Assembly (NCBI GenBank): GCA_011037195.1
Contig: JAAEAF010000395.1
Coordinates: 62,001 to 126,000 of the forward strand
Reading direction: 5' to 3'
Length of the DNA stretch: 64,000 nt
Source: Triatoma infestans
Lineage: Eukaryota > Arthropoda > Insecta > Hemiptera > Reduviidae
Below, one piece after another: positions 44,929 to 57,402 of the stretch. Numbering within the stretch: the stretch's first letter is position 1; every line of letters starts with the position of its first letter. The notes under the pieces are model-generated. The model saw only the letters and a list, made by a program, of their open reading frames with translations. It was not told where the DNA came from and did no database searches. Both the position numbers and the translations under genes were made by a program.

Positions 44929-47310
44929 TCTACATGGTTGGGTTACTCTTCCCAAACAAAAATTCAAAATCGATTACTTATCCAATACAAACAATATGTA
45001 GCAAGTATGATGGATATTGGAAACTTTGTCAGCATCCACATTTCTACCGAACAGCTAAATCTATCAAATATAGGCAAAAGAAAGAATTATTTTGACAAAT
45101 ACTAACAAGTTATAAAAGTGACAAATATAAGTTAGTAAATCGAAAAGTTTGGCAACAAATACAAGTCTGAAGTTCCTGTAGTACCTCTTCTTCTATTGTT
45201 TCTTCTGCTTGCTATTTGCCGCTTTTTGCTACATTTGGCAAACCGAGTTTGATCCTCCCTGTTACCCCCCACCACTACCATCACTAACAAAACAAACGTT
45301 AAGTCAGAATGCAATGGTCTGTAAAACACTCTTACATGCCCTCTGCTTAACTATACAGTCAAAGCCCCTATAAGCCTTCAACCACATAATAAAAGTGGGC
45401 TGCTAGTCCAGGCTAGTTCATTCAAGTTATTAACTTAAAATACATTTTCATTCAATATGCCGTTGAATTATAGGAGCGCTGTTGTAGTTATGGATACAAC
45501 ACCCAGATCTGAGAATGAAAAGCTGGGCATTTACTATGGAAATCTGTATTATTCCACTCTTTATCAAGACATTCTGAAACGCAATCGCCCAAAAGCAGTC
45601 GATGGCCATGAAAAGAGGCAGGGTACCACGGAAAAATTGCTGATTTCAAAGTTTGTATAAGAATTATAAGTTGGTGGAGGATGAGATCGAAGAGAAGCAA
45701 AAAAATATCCTAATTTCCTCCAGGAAGACGCTGCAGATCAGCTAAATTGCAACAGTCTCTTTGATAATTCTATCGAGATGAATGAAATATCATAACAAAG
45801 ATCAAACTAAATCTCTTTGTCAAATGAACTACAATACAACCAAATTGAAAGTGCAACAACGACAGACAGCGCAAGTAATCTAGACAACAACGATATTATA
45901 TTTGTTGTTAGGGTAAGAATTGATGAGTTAGAGAGAGAGCAAAAAAAAAAAGTATTGAAAGAGGTGCTCAAAGAAGTTGAAGAATACAAGAAAAGTTGAG
46001 GATGATGAGAGAAGATCGGAAGGAAAATAATAATCAAAGAAAACTGATTTGATTTTTTTTTCCTTTCCGTATGTTTGGACAATGTGAACAACCATGTAAG
46101 AGACTACGAACCAAACATGCAAAAGACTGAATGAAATATGAAGAATCGATAAATCGAAATGAAAGAATCTGCATAGGAAAGAATTCATTTCCTCCCACTT
46201 TACAGACGGGTGTTCACAATAGAGAAAATGTAGGAACAACTAGATAGTGGTATTTTTTTATTTAAGAATCGCATGAAACATATAAATAAATGATTGTACG
46301 TAAAAAAAAAACTCAATGAAAAAAGTAATAGAATTCTCGATAAAAAAAATTAGCACAATAGAACTATCATGAATATGGGGCAGGCAAATAAAGAAATAAA
46401 AACTTCATTGATACAATTTAAACTTTATAACTAACAATAATAAATAAATATTTCAAAAATAAGCAAAAAATAAAGATGTATAAATAACAAAATAGTTTTC
46501 TTTTTGTTTTTTCTTTTTTTTTATGAAAATAACAGATCACATAAACTTGTTATTTACAATTGTAACAACAAATAAGGATAAAAACGATACAAGGAAAGAT
46601 AAAAACATAATAGAAGTTAAAATGACGATCAAATAAATTTTTGCTTAACCGACTGTTTGTGTATTTGTGTTTTGTTGGCATTTTATACAACATATTAGTT
46701 AAAGAGAAAAAAAATTCAATTTTTCAGCAATTTTTTTTATGAAAATATCAATGGAATGACGAAAGAAAGAGCTTAAGCAAATTTGAAAGTTTAAAACCAT
46801 TAATTTTATTGAAGAAGCATACATGGGGGTGAGGGGGTTCGAAGCAGAAAAACTTTCCAGCTTTGATGAACTGATACAAATCTGTGGAGAAGTCTAAATA
46901 AAATCTAATCTTCTTCCAGGCGTGGCTAAAAGAGTAAAAAATGAGATGATCAATGTTCAAGAAATCAAGAGCAGCGGAAAAAGAAATTATCCAATCGTAG
47001 ACTATCGTAAAATATGTACGGTCCAGAAAGAAAATTCAGCGATTCACAAGACAATAATGACTGTCAAGAGTGCAGAGACAAAAAAAGATACTAATAAGTG
47101 CGTTAGAGCAATGCGAGAGAGAGTGATGGACGAGTATTTATGACATTTTTTTCTTGGCCAACTGTCACACGAAAAAAATGTTGAGGTAGTTTAAGCATGT
47201 GAGGTTTTTGAATTTAGATTTATTAAGGACACAGAGAGTAAAGAGCATCAAGTATCCCTGTCGGAGTAGCTTAGACTGAAATAACTGAATAGATAAACCC
47301 ACCGGTTTAT
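44929..47310. other. Unassigned stretch with several unrecognised short frames
   Basis: Frames at 45132-45329 (-), 45457-45660 (+), 45807-46091 (-), 46748-46960 (-) and 46922-47143 (+) show no domain I know. The region 45450-46020 has somewhat coding-like composition on the plus strand (charged, E/K-rich) but several stops, so it may be a decayed mobile-element ORF. A direct repeat of TTTTCCTTTCATTTAG occurs twice near 47310-47348. Confidence 0.4.
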
Positions 47311-47689
47311 TTTCCTTTCATTTAGGAGCTTCATTTTCCTTTCATTTAGTCGCTTTCTGAAGATACGCTCTTCTTCAGAGTTAAGTGACAAAGCATTGTA
47401 GAAATTTTACCAAACAAACTTAGTAATAAGCAAATTCCGAAATCGGTCAAATAAAAGAATCAGGCAAGGCAACAACTTGATTTTGTTTTTCCTTGCTACC
47501 TCACTATCCACAACTATTTCGAGTAAACCTAATTCGTCTCTTTACTTCACCTACGAAAACAAGCACTAATCATTTAGTAATAAATAATGTACTGGCTGAA
47601 TGGATCGGAAGTTTTATATCAAGAGTTGGGATATTGGTCGAATAAAATAACGCACTGCCTAAACTAGTTACTGAGTAAAATATTATATT

Positions 47690-49420
47690 AAAACCCACCA
47701 GTCGGTTGTGAGTCGGTCTGACCTGGAATACGAGCTGCGTTACTGTTTCATTAGAAATAATTGGAGTAGACAGAAATAAAAAATTACATTCCTGATCCGA
47801 GACCGGATTTTGACATGGTAGACGTGATAAAACATCAGCGAGAGGTATTTTTGAACCCTTTTTAAAGACTATTTTATAATCATAGCTAGACAAAATTAGC
47901 GACCACCGAATTAATCTAGATGGGACTTTTACGGGTACACTTTTTGATTCTGAAAATAAGGTTTTTAAAGGTTCGTGGTCTGTGACGATAGTAAAATGAC
48001 GACCATACAAATATTGATGAAATTTTTGAACCCCATAGATAACTGCAAGGGCTTCTTTATGTAGCTGACTATAATTCTTCTGAGCTGAGTTTAACGTTGC
48101 AGACTCAAAGGCTATAGGACAATCTTCACCGTTAATCGTATGACTAAGCACAGCTCCTATACCATATTGTGACGAATCGACAGTTAAAACAAGAGGTTTA
48201 CACGGATCGAAAAATACTAACAAGGACTTTTCTGACAAGGCACAACGACTTTTATTAAATGCAACTTCGCATTCTGCAGTCCAAACGAACGGTTCATCTT
48301 TCCTTAAAAGCTTATATAAAGGTTCTAATAAATCAGGACACATCTCAATAAAATTCCTGTAAAACGACAACATTGACAGGTACGACTTTAATTGAGTAAC
48401 GTTAGTGGGTGTTGGACAATTCAAAATTTTGTTTATTTTTTCTTTAGAAGGCTGTTTGCCAGCTGCTGAAATATGGAACCCTAAAAATTCCAAGGACTCG
48501 ACAAGGAACTGACATTTATTCAAATTTATTTTAACATTAAACTGTTCTAATCTCGACAAGACTTGTTTCAACGTTTTTTCGCAATCCTCTTTTGACGATC
48601 CTCCAATTAAAATATCATCCAAGTATGCTGAACAATTATTAATTCCCTTCAAAATATGGTCCAAAACCATTTGAAAAATTGCAGGACTTGATGCCAGACC
48701 AAAGACTAATCTTCTGTATCTGTATAGACCGTTAAATGTATTTATCGTTAACATTCCTGACTAGACTTATCCACTTCCAACTGCAAGTATGCATTCGACA
48801 AATCTAAACAGCAAAAAATTTTACAACCTACGAAATTATTAAAAAACTCATCTATCCTGGGTAAGGGATACTGATTTACTTCAATTTGCGGATTAACTGA
48901 CTTTTTTAAATCGACACAAAGACGTAACTGACCGTTCTTTTTAGGAACAGCGACCACTGGACTTGCCCATAGACTAAAATTGACTTTATAAATTATTCCT
49001 TCAGATTCTAGACGATTCAATTTATCTTTTACTTGTTAACGTAGCGCATAAGGGACCATATAACTTTTTTGAAAAACCGGTTGTGCACCTTCCTTTAATT
49101 TAATATTAACTTTAAACTCGTTTATTGGTTTATTTATATCCGCTTTTGAAAAAACCCTAGGAAATAACTTTATTATCTTGTCCAGACTTATATTAATCCC
49201 GACTTGAAGACAACTTCCCTTTAACTCATGATTTGCATGCTGCGCAAAAGAACCGTTATTGACATTACATAACTTATTTTCCCAAAGGGGATTTAAAACA
49301 TCAAGCCAATTCCGCCCTAAAATCGCCTTATTCCTTAAATTTTTAACCACTACTAATGGTAATGTATACTTATCATTGTTAAATTTTACGTTTAACCATT
49401 GCTGACCTTCAGGAGCTCGG
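47690..49420 (-). pseudogene. Ty3/Gypsy retrotransposon pol fragment (protease end, RT, RNase H)
   Basis: Minus-strand domain order: the end of the retropepsin domain (LRNKAILGRNWLD, about 49340-49300); the RT start (PYALR, then VKDKLNRLESEGII); RT with DLSNAYLQLEV (motif A region), YRRLVFGLASSPAIFQ and the catalytic YLDD in SAYLDDILIGG (about 48640-48610); an RNase H with VDSSQYGIGAVLSHT and TDHEPLKTLF; and the connection segment ending DVLSRLP (about 47815). Order and motifs fit Gypsy pol. Breaks: an in-frame TAA just after PYALR near 49033, and a frameshift near 48754 between the second and third frames. Gag, the start of protease, and the integrase are absent; similarity stops near 47700. 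The 5' edge is an abrupt junction with Penelope 3'-UTR sequence at about 49420. Confidence 0.88.
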
Positions 49421-51004
49421 TAAAAATTTATTGGAGAAAATACATTATTGTACAATTATAGTAGTTATGAAAAGTTCATAGATGTATAACAAAAAGAAGA
49501 AAGAAAAATTTAAATTAAAGAAATATTACCAGAAGAAATTATAAAACAGAAATGACAGTAAATTAAATAAAATGATATTAACAATAAGATAAAATAAGAC
49601 AGACAAAGATACCTTAAGGGTAGGAGAGGAGTGAACGTTGAGAACGTTGAGACTGAAGTGAAGAGAGAGTACTTTTTTAAAAATTTAAAAAACTGTTAAA
49701 GGATGGGAGGCATAAGAAAAATGTTTGTAGTGAGGCGCGGCAATTTCAAATTCGGAAGAACAAATTACTGACGAGTATCTTTTCTTGGGGTTCGAAAAAT
49801 ATTGTTGTAAGTTGAAGTTATGATTTCTTTGTCTTTTTTAAAATTGATAGAATTCGATGAAGGTGAATTTGTAAGGATTCGGTTAGAAGACGTTTTGAAT
49901 GGTTGGGGTAAGTGGTTAAAATGGAAGGGTTATTGAAATCGATGGCATGATTGAAAGTCAGACATTTTTGGAGAGAGAGCAGTGCTGGCAATTTTTTTGG
50001 TAATAATGTCTAGTTCGTGTTGTCTGAGTCTTTTTTGTAAAAACTGTTTGGATTCACCAATGTAGCAAGCGTTGCAGTTGGGTGTAAATACATTGAAGTT
50101 TGTATACCGTATGTGTTTTGTTAGATTTTTCCATGGGGTCTTTAATTTTTGAGAAGATTTTATTTAGTTTGTTGGTGGGAGAGAAGCCGTTCGGAGGTTG
50201 GGGATAAAGTTTTTGAGGATGTTATTGATTCTATTGGAAATAGGAATAATGAAGGTGAGCGAGTGATAAATGGAAGGAGATTCAGTGTTCGTGTTAGTTG
50301 GAATGTTTTGAGGGTTCTGCGTTAGAGGTTTGTTTGTGTACTTTTTGATGGTTTTGAGAATTAGTTGGGTTCGATAAATGGATTGCACGCTTATATAGGT
50401 TTTTTATGGTGTTTATTTTTTGGTGTAAAGGATTTTTTGGTTATCGGACCATAAAAATTGCAAGCACTGCTCTCTCTCCAAAAATGTTCTGACTTTCAAT
50501 CATGCCATCGATTTCAACAATAACCCTTCCATTTTAACCACTTACCCCAACCATTCAAAACGTCTTCTAACCGAATCCTTACAAATTCACCTTCATCCGA
50601 ATTCTATCAGTTTTAAAAAAGACAAAGAAATCATAACTTCAACTTACAACAATATTTTTCTAACTCCAAGAAAAGATACTCGCAGTAATTTGTTCTTCCA
50701 ATTTAACATTTTTCTTATCCTTCCCACCCTTTAACAGTTTTTTAAATTTTTAAAAAAATACTCTCTCTTCACTTCAGTCTCAACGTTCTCACGTCCTCTC
50801 TCCTACCTAAAGGTATCTTCATCTGTCTTATTTTATCTTATTGTTAATATCATTTTATTTAATTTACTGTCACTTCTGTTTTATAATTTCTTCTGGTAAT
50901 ATTTCTTTAATTTAAATTTTTCTTTCTTCTTTTTGTTATAAATCTATGAACTTTTCATAACTACTATAATTGTACAATAATGTATTTTCTCAATAAATTT
51001 TTAC
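49420..51004. repeat. Large inverted repeat of a second Penelope-like element (PLE-2)
   Basis: The left arm about 49420-49996 (minus orientation) and right arm about 50453-51004 (plus orientation) are reverse complements over roughly 550 bp at high identity. The ~456 bp between them is unique. The arms carry the C-terminal tail and 3' UTR of a Penelope element; the spacer carries its GIY-YIG coding part on the minus strand. Pseudo-LTR inversions are a known feature of Penelope insertions, which would explain the arrangement. Confidence 0.85.
49940..50440 (-). pseudogene. GIY-YIG endonuclease region of PLE-2
   Basis: The minus strand near 50080-50000 reads CNACYIGESKQFLQKRLRQH, followed by ELDIITKK. 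This is the endonuclease core of Penelope-like elements (CxxCxxxYIGET...LxxRxxxH). Just upstream, another frame has HTVYKLQC, the usual start of the domain, so a frameshift splits it. A 74-codon frame (50388-50164) covers the preceding linker. No RT palm is present: the element is truncated at its 5' side near 50440. Residues differ from PLE-1 (YVGQT versus YIGES), so it is a separate family. Confidence 0.72.
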
Positions 51005-51045
51005 AGTTCCTGAAGAAGGGCACCAATGGTACCCGAAACGTAGAG
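51005..51045 (+). ncRNA. Hammerhead-ribozyme-like motif of PLE-2
   Basis: CTGAAGA (51010-51016) is followed by AGGGCACC, loop AAT, GGTACCC, then GAAACG (51035-51040). CTGAAGA fits the CUGANGA core box and GAAA the second box. The intervening hairpin has seven positions with one mismatch, but one extra A lies between CTGAAGA and the stem. It lies immediately after the PLE-2 3' UTR, where hammerhead motifs are reported in Penelope-like pLTRs. Cleavage competence is untested; stems I and III were not modelled. Confidence 0.55.
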
Positions 51046-51059
51046 CAACAAAGAAATTC

Positions 51060-52250
51060 TTTTTTTGTAAAAACTTCTCTGGCCATTGCCGTACAAACAT
51101 CTCATTATCTTGTGTTTCATTGGTTTTCCAGGCATTTTTCATGTATCTTTCCTCACTCTATTCATATCGATATTGTTAGCCATTATTATTTGATATTTTT
51201 AACCTTTGGGATTTACTCTTTTAAAAAGAATAGAAAACTTTTACTCCCCTGTAAGCCGAGCTCTATACTGCTACAAATAAGTTTAATAATCAATAGATAC
51301 ACAATTCATTGCTGGTTAATTTCCACTCCAATAATTTTCACTTAAATGGATAAAATATTGTTGTGCAATATTTTATTTATTTCTTTTTTTGAGAGAAGTA
51401 ATTTCTTTAGTCTGTACAAGGAACAAAAACAGCATTTATTTCAACAAATATGAAGAAAATTTCAGTTTGTCCAATAATTTTGTTGGGTGAAATTATAATA
51501 GTGAATGATACAAATCCAAACATCTGTGCTTAACATCCTTCTGAATGAAATCCTTCTGCATACATTATCCAATGCTCTCCAGAGTTGAAAAATCCAGTTT
51601 TCATGCCAGAAGTATACTCACACTTTTAAGTTCAGTGCATCTTTTCCGCTTGAGTTTTTACTACTTGAATTATAAAGCCTAACTTATGTTATAAAAACAA
51701 CGTGTGCTGCTAAGGGAGTGCATAAGCAACTTCCTAAACTCTAGTTATACTTCTGTGTTTATTACCTTTATTTTAAGGACACATATGTTTGTAGGCTTCT
51801 CTAAATTATATTACTTGAGATCAGGGAATAAACAAAAGGACTTCTGGACATTTTGTGCGTATGGTTAATAGTTCCATAATTATTGGAACTGACAGTTCCA
51901 TAATAATTAATTTATTGGAGTCCCAAATTCTGAATAAAAAAGTCTTAGGTCCGTACTAAATTTTAATTCCCATAACTTCCTTTAGCTTGTGGAACGATAA
52001 GTATTCTGGAATGATACAGAGAGAAGCCTAATTCATGTATCAACTCCCCTTAAAACTTCCCACTCCAAATATCATACTCTCAGAAAAATAATTCAAATAT
52101 AAGTAATAGAAAATTAAATATGCAGGGGTAAACCATGTTTGAGAAAACACTTTGGAAACTGAAGATTTTCGAAAAAAAATCGCGTGAAAGAAAAAACCCA
52201 TTCTGTGAATAAGAAATCGAATAAGGTGATTTCTCAAACATTCATCTGGT
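51060..52250. other. Unassigned AT-rich stretch, no gene seen
   Basis: ORF 50980-51345 (+) starts in PLE-2 and continues without a recognisable domain. Nothing else. Confidence 0.5.
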
Positions 52251-52252
52251 AT

Positions 52253-52465
52253 TTTATCCGTGGTAGCATGCACATTCCATTTGTTCCTGACCGGTTTCGT
52301 ATTTTCATCCATCGTCAGAGTAAATTCACCAAGTTCGTGTATAGAGTTCAGAAACATTACGTTGAAATGAACTCTACAGACAAAGATGGCGAATTTGCTC
52401 TGACAATGGATGGAAACCCGAAACCGCTGAGGAACAAATGGAATATGCATGCTACGACGGATAAA
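52253..52465. repeat. Near-perfect palindrome with 97-bp arms
   Basis: Arms 52253-52349 and 52369-52465 are reverse complements with a modest number of mismatches around a 19-bp spacer. The right arm (+) contains CTGACAA (52400-52406) and GAAACC (52420-52425); the left arm (-) contains CTGACGA and GAAACC (52318-52294). These resemble the CUGANGA/GAAA boxes of Penelope terminal repeats. The apparent overlapping ORFs on opposite strands here (52040-52480, 52184-52525) are explained by the palindrome. Confidence 0.85.
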
Positions 52466-52856
52466 TATGTTATCTATCATTGCGGACCCATACTCATATT
52501 CAACAATTCAAACATTCCTTTGTAAAACTTGATTCAAGAGGTCTGCCAATAAAAAAAAATATAATTACAATAATAGCAATATTCTAACTGAAACTAGTAA
52601 TAAGCTGTCTTCCAATGCTAACAGGTTTCCTTAGACGGCATTACAATGTCCGGGAAAAAAAGACTCGATGGACACCTGAAAAAGTTGGTCCTAAAAGTGC
52701 GATCGTGATGGTTGGAGCAGATCTCCAATATACTTCCTGACAGAATGCGACACTATCATTCCTGGGTATGGGCAACGGTTGTTAGAGGAGGAGATGCTCA
52801 AATTTCTTAGAGAAATAGACCTAGAGTGGGCTTCCGAGACATTTTCCGTAGTGATA

Positions 52857-52932
52857 CTTTCCAGCTCTGCGGAACCAACCACCACAACAACCGATGCTTT
52901 CCAGCTCTGCGGAACCAACCACCACAACAACT
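52857..52932. repeat. 40-bp tandem duplication
   Basis: CTTTCCAGCTCTGCGGAACC plus the following CAACCACCACAACAAC occurs twice with a period of 40 bp and no mismatch seen in the shared part. Confidence 0.9.
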
Positions 52933-55900
52933 AGAAGTGGGCTGTTAGTTCTCTCAGAACTTCTCATTGTGACCCCATTATGGTTTTATTTGTTTAGTTT
53001 GATAACTTACATGATATAAAGTTAAAAAAAAATTGTCTTGTAGTGTCATTTTTTTATTTTTAACTTTTATTAATTATTATTTCCATTACCCAAATTTTAC
53101 ATCGTACCCCCAATATAAGTGAAACCATGAAAAAGAAAGAAATAGTGGCGAAACGTTAGCATATGTAAAGACCTTTTCTTTACCGAATCTCATGAATCAA
53201 AGATTTCATTAACATTCAATAATGACCAACAAAATTAATATTATATTTCCTCTCAGTATTATAAAGTTAGTAAACTCATAAGGTTTTGATAGCATTTCAG
53301 AGAGAAATCAGGTCTCCGCAAAGGAAGGCCTTTTTTTCAGATTGTCGTGATATTCTCGAATAGGCTCTACCGATTTTCTTTAAATTTAGTGTACTAATTA
53401 CTTAGGGAACTGCGAACTGAGTGTTCTGAGAAAAGCAATTTCAATAATTTTAGTGCCAGATATAGGTGCTGCCGTCGCGTATAATTTAAGTTAAGTCTTC
53501 ACTCTGCCCGAATTTATTAACTTTCTCGAAGAGGAAAATTCCTTTATAGTAAAACAAGATTCTCTTTAGTATTAACAAGTAAAATGTACAGTTCCACCTC
53601 TTAATGAGCGACTAAACATTTTAATAAGAATTCCGAGTATGAAGAAAATCTGTTAATAGAATTATAAGAATAAGAACATTTATATGTTGTTTTATATCAC
53701 TTTCTTATTTGATTTAAGTTTCGTCATCTTTGATAACCATCAATATTCATGGAAAACGTGTATAAAGTATTTCGAAATGGCAAACAAAAATAATACGGGA
53801 AAGGAAAGCAGAATACATAAAGACAAATACAGAACAATATGGCAATGGAAAAACAATATTCACCATTCAAATATAAAGTACTGGGTTTTCATCAGAAGTT
53901 TTTTTACACACATTATATGTATTCTCTTTAAACTAAATACATATATAACAGAAAATGGCTTTAAACTTCACCAAACATACACACTACCGATCATTTCCGG
54001 TCCCATACACAGTGTTTTCAATCATTCCAATCAGTAAGTTTTCCATTTTTTTTTGTTTTGTTTTGTTGTTGCTTTTAGACAAGAACCAATAAAACTATTA
54101 AATAAACATACTAACTCCTTGAAGAGAACGAAATTATGATGTACAGGAAAGGACTTGGCGCAGTCACCCAGTGATCACCGATATTTGGGCCTCGAAGATG
54201 ACACTAGACTAAAAGGATGAGCATGAAAATGAAAGCTAGAAACCATTGGAAAAAAGAACTCGCGAGATACTTGAAACGCGATGAGAAATTGTGAGATTTA
54301 CTACGGCTTTTGTTCCAATGTTTCAAGCTGAGTAGGTCATTGTTCTTCAGGACGTCTAGGAGCATCAATGGAGAAGATTTTTTTGGATTTTGGTAAAACT
54401 ATTTGTTTTCATCAAAAACGCAATAAGTTTTATAGGCTGATAAAGCCACAAGTTTGCATTCTACCCAAATTTTTCTTGCCTAGAAATTAATCTGTAAGAA
54501 GTTGAAAACTTCATTAGATTTTTACAGCGGCACCAACAATGAGACAATATCTCCGACTAATGTTCCAATATTTTTAAATTTGCTCGTTAAAGACCAGTAA
54601 TATTTAATTTATCATATCATTCTAATTATAGCTTTCTAGAGGCTTCCTCATGTAGAGAACACTCCCTCAGGCTTTTCCTTACCAAGAAGAGCATAATGTC
54701 CGGACGGAAAAAACCTGTGCCAGATTTTGCCACAGGAAGTTTGCACCCAAATTAAAAACAACTTAGAAACAAAAATTGAAACTGATAAAGAAACTAAAAA
54801 AAAAGATGAATAAAACATAATATAAAATAGTTAAATTATCACTAGAAAGTGGCAAGACAAACAGACTAAAAAAAAAAAAAAGCAAAAATAATTAGCAAAA
54901 GATGGTAACTAGATTATATATACGGTATTAATTATAAATAAAAATGAACTAGAGGTCTGCAAGCATTCGGGTGCTTCGGGTGAAGTGAGGAGAGCGTCGG
55001 CGAGGAAGCTTGCGAAAATTAAGTTGTAACCAAAAACGCAATAAAACGCAAGGTAGCCCTAGAATTGATAAGTGTGGGCAGTGCGAGTAGAGACTTACAT
55101 TCCCCCCGCTCCAGTAGAGTACGAATACGATAGATAACTGACTAATGAGCTCTGTAAAGTTTTGCCGGCGAAGTTATCGTGTTACCGACTTTACCGTTTT
55201 TTCTTCGTACAAGGCCTTTTTCCTATACACTGCAATACCGTTCAATTATTTTCTTATATTGTAAATACTTTCTTGTAACTATATATTTCATCTGCAAGAA
55301 TTTCGTGAAGTATACCTTATAGCTTATTTCTTTATTTGCTTTGATTTGGAAAATATATGTATGTTTTATTATTGTGCATATTCCTTTTCTATTTCATTTA
55401 CACATACTGCGTTTATGAGAAGATCTCTTACTTTTATCTGTAAGTAGTTTCATTTATATTTCTATCTTTTATTTCTTCTTTTCTATATTTATTGATTAAA
55501 TAATTGGCTGCGAAGTAAAGTTAATAAATACCCAAGCTCAGGAAAAAGTGAAGTTGAAAAGTACAAAATTTAAAAGAAATTATAAATTAGGAAGTAGAAA
55601 TTGAATAAAATGTTATCCAAGCGAGGCATTTCGCCTGCGAAGCTCTGTCGACTAGGTCAGAGATAAATCTGGAACTGAAGTAAATTCCAAAGCTAGATTC
55701 AAATTGCACTACTAACTAATGCTTAATTTAACCGCTACACAGTTCAGTAATGCTATGACAAATTAACTAAAGGAACACTAATTGAGGTCATCTCATTGCT
55801 CTATTATAGAACAGCTAATTGATAGCTATCCTTCAGGAATTAATGGTACCATAAATTTCAACGGTACACCCACTTTCAATTAGTTGATTCAATAATCTAA

Positions 55901-57402
55901 TTGCTGGACTCTTGACTTAATTGAAATGAATGTTTTAATTAATATTTATTCTGACTGGGGGAGAGGGGAGATCATAATCAACTTCTAGGTAAACATTAGC
56001 TAAACAGTTCTCGAGTTCTCTAGTTAAAAAACAATAATTAACTCCTCTAATTAGTTAAAAGTTCATAGTGGCAGTGATAATTGTTTCAAGTTAGATTGTA
56101 GTTAAATAGGTCAAAGATTGCGACAATAGTGGAAATTTCCAACCAAATTAGTTGTGATAGTTTCCTACTGTGGTTAAGTGTCAAATATAGAAATTGAATT
56201 TCAACCGGCCATACGCTTTACGTTCTCTCTATAGCAGATAACGTATATTTTTAACGAAGAATAGCCCATATGAACAAAATAACTCAAAAAAGAAATATCG
56301 CAACAGGCTTAACTTATTGGTATTACGTTTGTGTACCAACCATGGAATTCGACTTGAAAGTTCGTTCTAAGTCTGAAATGCGACTTTGCCTGGAATGATA
56401 GTTCTGTTTTTAATTTTGTTCCGCTTTATATCGAAAAACAATTAATTAATTAATCAATTTTTCAACTTAATATACATCTATACATTCCTATCATTTTTAT
56501 TTTTAAAACTGTTTTCTAAGAAAAGTTGTTTTTGAAGAGTCCTGGAGAAGGGCGCTGACATCAGGCATACCTTCTATATTGTACTTTGAAATACCATAAC
56601 TATATTATCAGGGGGCAATTAAATATGATTTAAAAATATTGAAAGAAAGTCGGTTAATTGGGAATTCGATTTTAAAGAAAAGGTACCGTTCCTGTAACCT
56701 TCGAACCTGCAAGGATAGCTATAGCTCACAGATATTTGGGAAGGTGTAGCGTAGCTCACTACGTCGTGTACTTTTATCAGATCTCGTTTAGGAGAAACAG
56801 AAGTGGACAGTTTCTAAGGAATCAGCAAGAAGAAGTTTACGTTATGGAACGTGGTTTTGCAGAGATTTATTAAGCGGAAAGAGAAAGAACTTGTGGATGA
56901 AATGAAGAAGATTAAGGTTGATCCTATTCGGGATTAGTAAAACAAAACAAAAAGAGGACTATATACTGATTTTTCCAGGAGTAGGACAACAGCAATGAAC
57001 GGTTGCAGAAGTTGAGTGAAAAGATAAAGAAGTAGAAGTATGGTTAATCAATGGTGGCTTTACAAATTATAAACAAGCCTCAGTTAGAAGCCAAAGGGCA
57101 AACTTTCAATACTATTAGATATAAAACTAAAACTAGGAGTGGAGACACTAACAGTACAAGACAGAAATCTTAAAATTTTGCTCGGATGCCCAGAAAGAGA
57201 ATCTGCCAGATATTTCGTACTGAAAAATATTAACTCATATATGGTCCACCAAAATGAGGCCGAGAAATGTAACTTTATTCAAATAATGTCTTTTCCAAAA
57301 TAAAAATATCAGCTGTCGGTTGGTCTTAATTATAAATTTAGTTGGTGAGGAAGTTTAATATTAGAGATATGAAATGGAGTTTCTCTAATTTGTTGAAGAA
57401 TT
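52933..57402. other. Long unassigned stretch, no recognised gene
   Basis: A degenerate terminal-type motif GTGGCGAAACGTTAGC is at about 53143-53158. Minus-strand family A module-like sequence occurs near 53330-53400 (GATATTCTCGAATAGGCTCTA). ORF 53684-54037 (+) is unrecognised. A GC-richer patch lies at 54950-55140. The interval about 56690-57260 is less AT-rich and may be decayed mobile-element coding sequence; one frame near 56700 (PVTFEPARIAIAHRYLG) vaguely resembles Gypsy gag, too weakly to call. Confidence 0.4.

Noticed and set aside
52040..52525. Two overlapping ORFs of 146 and 113 codons on opposite strands with similar translations
   Set aside because: The similarity is produced by the palindrome at 52253-52465; each strand reads the same sequence. 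Not genes.
56690..57260. Possible Gypsy gag relic
   Set aside because: Only one short stretch (PVTFEPARIAIAHRYLG) is suggestive. No zinc knuckle or continuing frame was found, so it stays unassigned.
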